64,000 nucleotides of DNA from Bifidobacterium tissieri (GTDB lineage Bacteria > Actinomycetota > Actinomycetes > Actinomycetales > Bifidobacteriaceae): assembly GCF_002259645.1 (NCBI RefSeq), contig NZ_MWWV01000003.1, forward strand, positions 288,695 to 352,694. The letters run 5' to 3'. Shown in pieces: positions 56,128 to 64,000 of the stretch. Positions within the stretch are counted from its first letter, which is position 1. Every line of letters starts with the position of its first letter. The notes beneath the pieces are model-generated. The model was not told the DNA's origin and ran no database searches. It worked only from the letters and a program-made list of their open reading frames with translations. The position numbers were made by a program, and so were the translations under genes.

Positions 56128-56946
56128 ATGAAGAACACTGCGAACAGCAACGACTACGTCGCCGCGCGAACCGGCGTGGTCCCGGCCGTGCAGGCCAAGG
56201 GCGTGCACAAGGCCTTCGGATCCCTGCACGTGCTCAAGGGCATCGATCTGACCGTGATGCCGGGCACCGTGACCGTGATCCTCGGTCCGTCCGGCTCCGG
56301 CAAGTCCACCTTCCTGCGTCTGATCAACCAGCTGGAGACGCTCACCGGTGGCGAGATCGACGTCGACGGCGAGATGATCGGCTACAAGTGGGTGGACAAG
56401 AACGGCCAGCGTGTGCTGCAGACGCTTGATGACAAGCAGATCGCCGCGCAGCGCGCCAAGCTCGGCATGGTGTTTCAGCGCTTCAACCTGTTCCCGCACA
56501 TGACCGCGCTCGAGAATGTGATGGAGGCGCCCGTGCATGTGGCGCACAAGTCCAAGTCCGAAGCCCTCCAGGAGGCCATCAAGGAACTGGAACGCGTGGG
56601 CATGGGCGAGCGTCTTGACTACTATCCGATGCAGCTGTCCGGTGGTCAGCAGCAGCGTGTGGCCATCGCCCGTGCGCTCGCCATGCACCCCGACATCATG
56701 CTGTTCGACGAGCCGACGTCCGCGCTTGATCCCGAACTCGTGGGCGAGGTGCTCAACGTGATGCGCTCGCTCGCTCAGGGCGGCATGACCATGATCTGCG
56801 TGACGCACGAGATCGGATTCGCCCGCGAGGTTGCCGATCAGATCGTGTTCATGGACGGCGGCGTGGTCGTGGAGAAGGGTGGTCCGGAGATCATCGACAA
56901 CCCCACCGAACCGAGGTTCAAGGACTTCCTCAACCACGTGCTGTGA
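56128..56946 (+). CDS. Polar amino-acid ABC transporter ATP-binding protein
   Basis: A 272-residue GlnQ-type ATPase. Walker A is [15 protein letters not shown]-loop [20 protein letters not shown], signature [14 protein letters not shown], Walker [16 protein letters not shown], and H-loop CVTHEIGFA. An insertion after strand 3 ([20 protein letters not shown]) is typical of actinobacterial GlnQ. ATG at 56128 is 9 bases from GAGGGGAG, better than the GTG at 56110. Last gene of the operon. Confidence 0.94.
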   Translation: MKNTANSNDYVAARTGVVPAVQAKGVHKAFGSLHVLKGIDLTVMPGTVTVILGPSGSGKSTFLRLINQLETLTGGEIDVDGEMIGYKWVDKNGQRVLQTLDDKQIAAQRAKLGMVFQRFNLFPHMTALENVMEAPVHVAHKSKSEALQEAIKELERVGMGERLDYYPMQLSGGQQQRVAIARALAMHPDIMLFDEPTSALDPELVGEVLNVMRSLAQGGMTMICVTHEIGFAREVADQIVFMDGGVVVEKGGPEIIDNPTEPRFKDFLNHVL

Positions 56947-57004
56947 GGCGCGCTGGGGGACGTGCTGGAATCCGCACGGCCCTGATGCCTTCTGGATGCT
57001 GTCT

Positions 57005-57066
57005 GCCATCTTGGCCGGTCCCATATCCATACGGCCTGTATAGGTTCGGCCAAGGTGGCGTTTTGC
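57005..57066 (+). terminator. Terminator after the amino-acid transporter operon
   Basis: GCCATCTTGGCCG (57005-57017) pairs with CGGCCAAGGTGGC (57047-57059) with one G-T mismatch around a 29-nt loop. GTTTTG follows. Confidence 0.55.
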
Positions 57067-57106
57067 TTGGAGCGTTCGCAACATGGACCCCGTACACTGG
57101 TGTTCC

Positions 57107-58999
57107 ATGTGTGGAATCGTTGGATATGCAGGAAACATCTCAACCGCGTGCGGCAAGCCTCTTGAGGTCTGCCTTCAGGGTCTGCGGCGCCTTGAATACC
57201 GCGGATACGACTCGGCCGGTGTGGCGCTGACGGCACCCGGCATGGATCACGTGGAGGTCCGCAAGAAGGCGGGGCGCCTCTCCAATCTCATCGACGACAT
57301 CAAACGCAAGCCAATGCCGGCCGCGACCGTGGGCATCGGTCACACCCGCTGGGCCACGAATGGTGTGCCAAGCGATGTGAACGCGCACCCGCATACGAGT
57401 CGTGACGGCAAGGTCGCCATCATTCACAACGGCATCATCGAAAACGCGTCCCAGCTTCGTCTTGACCTGCAGGCCGAAGGCTACCGCTTCTCCTCCAGCA
57501 CCGACACCGAAGTGGCCGCCAAGCTGCTCGGCAAGATCGTCGATAAGATCATCGAGGACGAAGGCAAGCCGGACCTGTTCAAGGCCATTCGTCGTCTGGC
57601 CCGCATGCTCAAGGGCGCGTTCACGATCCTCGCCACCGATTGCCGTCAGCCCGATATCGTGGTCGGCGCCCGTCATGACTCCCCGCTGGTTGTCGGACTC
57701 GGCGACGGCGAGAACTTCCTCGGCTCCGACGTGGCCGCGTTCGTCGCCTACACCAAGCGCGCCATGGAGATCGATCAGGATCAGGCCGTGTGCGTGTCCG
57801 CCGACAAGGTGACCGTCACCGACTTCATGGGCAACGTCGTGGAGAACCCCAAGACGTACACCGTGGACTGGGATGCGTCCGCCGCCGAAAAGGGCGGTTG
57901 GGATTCGTTCATGGACAAGGAGATCCATGAGGACCCCGCCGCCGTGCAGCGCACCCTGCTGGGCCGTCTCGACAAGAACGGCGACCTTAACCTCGATGAG
58001 GTGCGCATCGAGGAGCATGATTTCAAGGCCATCGACAAGATCATCGTGATCGCATGCGGCACCGCCAGCTACGCGGGCATGGTGGCCAAGTACGCGATCG
58101 AACACTGGGTGCGCATCCCCGTGGAGGTGGAGCTGGCGCACGAGTTCCGCTACCGCGACCCGATCCTCACGCCGCGTACGCTTGTCGTGGCGATCTCGCA
58201 GTCCGGCGAGACCATGGATACGCTCATGGCGCTGCGCCACGCACGCGAGCAGGGCAGCAAGGTGCTGGCCATCTGCAACACGCAGGGCGCCTCCATCCCG
58301 CGCGAATCCGACGCCGTGCTGTACACGCATGCCGGTCCGGAGGTGGCCGTGGCATCGACCAAGGCGTTCGTGGCGCAGATCACCGCCGCCTACGTGCTGG
58401 GCCTGTATCTGGCGCAGATCAAGGGCGCGATGTTCCGCGACGAGATCCAGCAGACGCTCGACTCGCTCAAGGACATGCCGCGCAAGATCCAGTGGGTGCT
58501 CGACACGCAGTCCAGCGCGATCCAGAAGGCCGCCGAGCAGATGGTGAACGCCAATTCCTTCCTGTTCCTTGGCCGTCATGTCGGCTACCCGGTGGCCATG
58601 GAGGGCGCGCTCAAGCTCAAGGAGATCGCCTACACGTTCACCGAGGGATTCGCGGCCGGCGAGCTCAAGCACGGTCCGATCGCCCTGGTGGACGAGGGCG
58701 AGCCCGTGGTGTTCATCGTGCCGCCGGAACGCGGCCGCAACGTGCTGCACGCCAAGGTGATCTCCGGCATCGAAGAGGTGAAGGCCCGCGGCGCGTTCAT
58801 CATCGCCGTGGCCGAGGAAGGCGATCCGGACGTGGAGAACTACGCGGACGTGGTGTTCTGGCGTCCCAAGTGCCCCACGCTCATGAGCCCGCTCGTTGAC
58901 GTGGTACCGCTGCAGCTGTTCGCCATGGACATGGCCAAGCTGAAGAACTACGACGTGGACAAGCCGCGTAATCTCGCCAAGTCCGTCACCGTGGAGTAA
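57107..58999 (+). CDS. glmS: Glucosamine-6-phosphate synthase (isomerising)
   Basis: GlmS makes glucosamine-6-phosphate from fructose-6-phosphate and glutamine for peptidoglycan. ATG at 57107 is required because Cys2 (MCGIVGYAGN) must become the N-terminal nucleophile; ATG 57083 is not the start. The glutaminase domain spans about 1-240, followed by two SIS domains (ACGTASYAGMVAKYAIE; LGRHVGYPVAMEGALKLKEI). The C-terminus LAKSVTVE is typical. Length 630. TACACT at 57092-57097 may place the transcript start within a few bases of the ATG, so the mRNA could be almost leaderless. Confidence 0.96.
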   Translation: MCGIVGYAGNISTACGKPLEVCLQGLRRLEYRGYDSAGVALTAPGMDHVEVRKKAGRLSNLIDDIKRKPMPAATVGIGHTRWATNGVPSDVNAHPHTSRDGKVAIIHNGIIENASQLRLDLQAEGYRFSSSTDTEVAAKLLGKIVDKIIEDEGKPDLFKAIRRLARMLKGAFTILATDCRQPDIVVGARHDSPLVVGLGDGENFLGSDVAAFVAYTKRAMEIDQDQAVCVSADKVTVTDFMGNVVENPKTYTVDWDASAAEKGGWDSFMDKEIHEDPAAVQRTLLGRLDKNGDLNLDEVRIEEHDFKAIDKIIVIACGTASYAGMVAKYAIEHWVRIPVEVELAHEFRYRDPILTPRTLVVAISQSGETMDTLMALRHAREQGSKVLAICNTQGASIPRESDAVLYTHAGPEVAVASTKAFVAQITAAYVLGLYLAQIKGAMFRDEIQQTLDSLKDMPRKIQWVLDTQSSAIQKAAEQMVNANSFLFLGRHVGYPVAMEGALKLKEIAYTFTEGFAAGELKHGPIALVDEGEPVVFIVPPERGRNVLHAKVISGIEEVKARGAFIIAVAEEGDPDVENYADVVFWRPKCPTLMSPLVDVVPLQLFAMDMAKLKNYDVDKPRNLAKSVTVE

Positions 59000-59006
59000 C
59001 GGGGCG

Positions 59007-59807
59007 TTGACGGCGAACCCCGGCAAGTCCGCCAGACCAGCCAAACCGCATCGGTGGGTGGTCGACGAGCCCGATATTCCGTTCGACTTCACCGTGCTGT
59101 ATGAGGACGAGCGGATCATCGTGATCGACAAACCGCACTTCCTGCCCACCACGCCACGCGGCATGTGGTACCGATCCACGGCGCTGATCCGACTGCGCGA
59201 GCAGTATGGAGAACCGCAGATCACGCCGGCCCATCGCCTTGATCGCGATACGGCCGGCGTGGTCGTGTTCGTGCGTGATCCCGCCGCTCGCGGACGATAC
59301 CAGATGCTGTTTCAGGAGCATCGCACGGCGAAGACCTACGAATGCGTGGCACCGTCCCAGCCGATCATGCGGCCACGATTCGGCACGATCGAACGACTGG
59401 AGCCGCCGCGCACGTTCCCATTGCGTCGGCGTTCGCGCATCGTCAAGGATCGGGGGATCCTGCAGGCGTACGAGGAACCGGGCGTGGCGAACGCGGAAAC
59501 CGTGATCGAGCTCGGGGATGTGTCGAATGCGTCGAATGCGGCGGCGGACGAAACGGCGCATCGGACGCAGACGCCTATGCGTGCCTATACCCTGCATCCG
59601 CGTACCGGCAAAACGCATCAGCTGCGCGTGCACATGAATTCACTGGGGCTGCCGATTCTGGGCGATCCCATGTATCCGAGGATCGTTGATCGTGCATACG
59701 ATGATTTCTCGAATCCACTGCAGCTGGTGGCTCGTACGCTCGAATTCAGTGATCCGTATACGGGGGAGCCGTGTCGTTTCATCTCCCGCGTGCCGCTGGC
59801 CTGGTGA
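59007..59807 (+). CDS. RluA-family RNA pseudouridine synthase
   Basis: A 266-residue enzyme with the catalytic Asp in ITPAHRLDRDTAGVVVFV and the C-terminal KTHQLRVHMNSLGLPILGDP motif, both typical of the RluA/RluC/RluD family. There is no S4 domain. The target RNA is unknown; this length fits RluA-like enzymes. The frame starts with TTG at 59007, 8 bases after the glmS stop and without a strong ribosome-binding site, so the true start is uncertain. A short insertion (DVSNASNAAADET, about 171-185) is present. Confidence 0.88.
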   Translation: MTANPGKSARPAKPHRWVVDEPDIPFDFTVLYEDERIIVIDKPHFLPTTPRGMWYRSTALIRLREQYGEPQITPAHRLDRDTAGVVVFVRDPAARGRYQMLFQEHRTAKTYECVAPSQPIMRPRFGTIERLEPPRTFPLRRRSRIVKDRGILQAYEEPGVANAETVIELGDVSNASNAAADETAHRTQTPMRAYTLHPRTGKTHQLRVHMNSLGLPILGDPMYPRIVDRAYDDFSNPLQLVARTLEFSDPYTGEPCRFISRVPLAW

Positions 59808-59823
59808 TCGAACACGGTGTCGT

Positions 59824-60837
59824 TCAGTGCAGTGTGGCGACGGAATCGCGTTCGATCAGCGTGCCGGGGACCAGTAGATGTGTGATGTCGTTGCGTCGGC
59901 CTTCGATCATGTCCAGCGTCTGTTCGAACGCCATGCGCCCCACCTTGGAGAAGTGCAGTCGCACTGTGGTGAGGTTGAGCCGAGGTACCACGCTTTTGAG
60001 CGAGTCGTCCACGCCGATCACGCTGATGTCCTCCGGCACGCGTTTGCCGGCCGCGCGCACGCCCAGCATCACGCCGTTGGCCATGTTGTCGTTGGCCGCG
60101 TACACGGCAGTGCATCCGGGAGTGGCCGCCAGCTGCAGTCCGGCGTCGTAGCCGCTTTCCGCCTGCCAGTCGCCGCGGATCACCCGCGGGGGAGTGATGC
60201 CGTGCGCCTCCAGGGTTTCACGCCACCCGCGTTCGCGGCTGCCGTTGGCGATGGAATCCTCCGGGCCGGACACGTAATACACGTTGCGGTGGCCGTGATC
60301 GAGGAAATAGTCCACGATCGTCTGGGAGCAGCCGTACTGGTCGGAATCGATCGTGGAGCAGGTGGCCGAATCGGCGGTGGTGATCAGCGTGACGTCGATG
60401 GTGGGCGGTGGCGTGAACGTATCGAAGTCCAGCGGCTTGTGTTCCAGAATCACGATGATCGCGTCGACAGGCATGTCCTTCATCTTGCGCACGGCACTGG
60501 CGAGCGTCGGCTCGTCGTCCCAGTTCATCATGCCGATCGTGACGGCATATCCACGGTCGGACGCCGCGTTGGTGATGCCCTCGAGCGCGCGAAGATTGCC
60601 GGTTGATTCCAGATTGAACATGATCACGCCGATGGCGTTGAACCGGCCGCGCTTCAGTGCCCGTGCGGCGAAATTGGGACGGTAGCCGAGTTCCTTCATG
60701 GCGGCGAGTACTTTGTCGAGGGTGTCGGGCTTCACGGCGTCGCTGCCGTTCGATACCCGCGATACGGTCTGCGCGGAGACGCCGGCCAGTTTGGCCACGT
60801 CTGCCATGGAGACGATGCGTGCGGAGGATTTACTCAT
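59824..60837 (-). CDS. LacI-family transcriptional regulator
   Basis: A 337-residue regulator with an N-terminal LacI helix-turn-helix (VSMADVAKLAGVSAQTVSRV, including the hinge region) and a periplasmic-binding-like effector domain from about 65 (FNAIGVIMFNLESTGNLRAL). The C-terminal VGRMAFEQTLDMI is typical. It is divergent from two sugar ABC permeases and a GH42 gene, so it probably represses them and responds to a galactoside. The likely operator is at 61197-61214. Confidence 0.94.
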   Translation of the reverse strand: MSKSSARIVSMADVAKLAGVSAQTVSRVSNGSDAVKPDTLDKVLAAMKELGYRPNFAARALKRGRFNAIGVIMFNLESTGNLRALEGITNAASDRGYAVTIGMMNWDDEPTLASAVRKMKDMPVDAIIVILEHKPLDFDTFTPPPTIDVTLITTADSATCSTIDSDQYGCSQTIVDYFLDHGHRNVYYVSGPEDSIANGSRERGWRETLEAHGITPPRVIRGDWQAESGYDAGLQLAATPGCTAVYAANDNMANGVMLGVRAAGKRVPEDISVIGVDDSLKSVVPRLNLTTVRLHFSKVGRMAFEQTLDMIEGRRNDITHLLVPGTLIERDSVATLH

Positions 60838-61337
60838 GGTGAACTCCTCGGTGATGAGTGGCGATGATTGCGTTCACATCGTTGTGCGGATTGGGATTAT
60901 ACCGGTATTCGGCAGGATGATCCGCTGATGCGACGGATTGCAATACCTGTCATGGTAACGCATGGTGCGCGATTCGGTCGAATGTGTGCGGGGTGTTGCG
61001 TTGCGGCGAGCACCTATGGCGGGCATGGCACTGTCCGGTGTTTTGTAGTGGCGGGGTGCGCCGTTGGCGTTGCTGAACGTTGCGGTGGATGGCCAACGTG
61101 GAACCGGTGATGCGCGTGGCCGAGATCGCGGAATGGGACGATGCTCGGAGCGGCCGGTACGTGATGCGATTTGCGTGTTTGCGTTATCTGATGCATAATG
61201 ATTGCGCAAACATTGTTGACGGCGATGACACACGCAGACGTGCCACGGCATCGCCGAAGTCAGCGACGACATCGAACATCATTCATACCGACAACCAAAC
61301 GCAGGTCAACAACCTCAGCGAAGAGGAGGCAGTTGTT
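60838..61337. other. Control region between lacI-type gene and sugar permeases
   Basis: This 500-base region has no clear gene. It contains the promoter and operator-like palindrome at 61171-61214 and the ribosome-binding site GAGGAGG at 61323-61329. The leader of about 130 bases before the GTG holds no other structure that I noticed. Confidence 0.6.
61171..61214 (+). promoter_or_regulatory. Promoter and LacI-type operator of the sugar permease operon
   Basis: TTGCGT (61171-61176) and CATAAT (61194-61199) are 17 bp apart. Overlapping the -10 box and start is AATGATTGCGCAAACATT (61197-61214), an 18-bp dyad with a central CG and one mismatched pair, a classic LacI-family site. Binding would block RNA polymerase directly. 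Confidence 0.65.
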
Positions 61338-62254
61338 GTGAGTACACCCACCACATCGGGCGCGACGGCCAAGGCCGTGCCCGTAAACAAGCACAAGGCG
61401 GATTGGCGCGGCTGGAAGTTCATGTGGCCGTTCGCCCTCGTCTTCGTGTTCGTGTTCATCATCCCGATCTTCTACGCCATCTACATCAGCTTCTTCCAGA
61501 AGAAGATGGTCGGCGGCAACCAGTTCGTCGGGGTCGCCAACTACGTCCGGCTGTTCCATGACGAACAGTTCTGGTCCGCGGTCTGGCGCGTGACGCTGTT
61601 CACCATCTTCCAGGTGCCGGTCATGCTGATTCTCGCCGCACTGCTGGCTCTGGCCATCGACTCGATGAAACTGCATGGCACCAAGTTCTTCCGCATCTCC
61701 ACGTTCCTGCCATACGCCGTGCCCGCCGTGGTCTCCACGCTGATCTGGGGCTTCATCTACGGATCGAAATACGGTCTGGTCGGCTCGCTCAACGATCTGC
61801 TCGGCACCAATATCGACATGCTCAACCCGAATGTGATCCTCGCGTCCATCGCCAACATCAACACTTGGGAATTCACCGGTTACAACATGCTGATCTTCTA
61901 CAGCTCGCTGTCCACCATCCCGCACTCGCTGTATGAGGCGGCCGCCATCGACGGCGCGTCCGAATGGCAGATCGTCAAGCGCATCAAGCTTCCCGAGCTC
62001 AAGGGCAGCCTCGCCATCACCGTGATCTTCTCCATCATCGGATCGTTCCAGCTGTTCAACGAGCCCTCCGTCTTGGAATCCATGGTGCCTGGCAATTCCA
62101 TCCCCACCTACTTCACCCCGAATATGTACGCCTACAACCTGAGCTTCTCCGGAGGCCAGTCCAACTATGCCGCCGCACTCGCCATCGTCATGGCCGTCAT
62201 CACCATGGCCATCGCCTACGCCGTGCAGCTCAAGAGCATGAAGGAGCAGATGAA

Positions 62255-62258
<4 letters not shown>
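61338..62258 (+). CDS. Sugar ABC transporter permease (MalF-like)
   Basis: A 306-residue permease of the carbohydrate uptake 1 family. It has six helices, the first WPFALVFVFVFIIPIFYAIY, and the EAA loop YEAAAIDGASEWQIVKRIKL. GTG at 61338 is preceded by GAGGAGG with 8-base spacing. The frame reaches back to 61080 but not with MalF-like sequence. It overlaps the next permease by 4 bases (GTGA). No substrate-binding protein or ATPase gene is in the window; bifidobacteria often share a MsmK-type ATPase. Confidence 0.93.

Positions 62259-64000
<1,742 letters not shown>

Noticed and set aside
56947..57106. glmS ribozyme or riboswitch upstream of glmS
   Set aside because: The leader is very short, with a -10-like TACACT within 15 bases of the ATG. 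The only structure is the terminator of the upstream operon.

Overview
The window reads as chromosome of a Bifidobacterium (Actinomycetota). The support is GC-rich coding with many GTG starts, an actinobacterial ribosomal-protein cluster, a nusA-infB-rbfA-truB-ribF block, a dapD-prfB-ftsE-ftsX-CHAP hydrolase-smpB block, and a GH42 beta-galactosidase next to LacI-controlled sugar permeases. I cannot name the species.

Layout. 1-6.4 kb: end of the ribosomal supercluster (secY, adk, infA, rpmJ, rpsM, rpsK, rpoA, rplQ, truA). 6.6-9.8 kb: a fused circularly permuted ATP-grasp/alpha-E protein plus a transglutaminase-like protein, a poorly understood peptide-modification pair. 9.9 kb: tRNA-Ser(CGA). 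10.2-19 kb: an unrecognised exported protein, then translation genes and ribF. 19-24.6 kb: SDR dehydrogenase beside two palindromic operators, class III aminotransferase, iron-type alcohol dehydrogenase, PIF1/RecD-like helicase. 24.6-29.8 kb: an AT-rich acquired island. 29.9-34.4 kb: envelope genes (beta-lactamase-fold protein without catalytic motifs, NodB deacetylase, polytopic membrane protein). 34.5-43.5 kb: proS, a second ssb, M13 peptidase, map, citrate synthase, dapD. 43.6-52.7 kb: prfB, ftsEX with its likely CHAP hydrolase, a DUF4173 / DUF2975-XRE insertion, smpB. 52.9-56.9 kb: polar amino-acid ABC transporter with two tandem binding proteins. 57-59.8 kb: glmS and a pseudouridine synthase. 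59.8-64 kb: LacI regulator, two sugar ABC permeases, and a GH42 gene cut by an IS30-family element that runs off the end.

The most interesting region is the AT-rich island. It holds a LuxR-type response regulator and a six-helix histidine kinase, a DUF1906 glycoside-hydrolase-like protein, a secreted 22-kDa protein, and an unlisted 52-codon secreted peptide gene on the minus strand (28860-29018) with a Cys/His-rich tail. Three copies of a 16-bp dyad, GTCAACA-NN-TGTTGAC with 0-2 mismatches, lie 24-29 nt upstream of a -10-like hexamer for every transcription unit. I infer a self-contained peptide-linked two-component regulon, probably signalling or antagonism. I do not recognise it as a described system.
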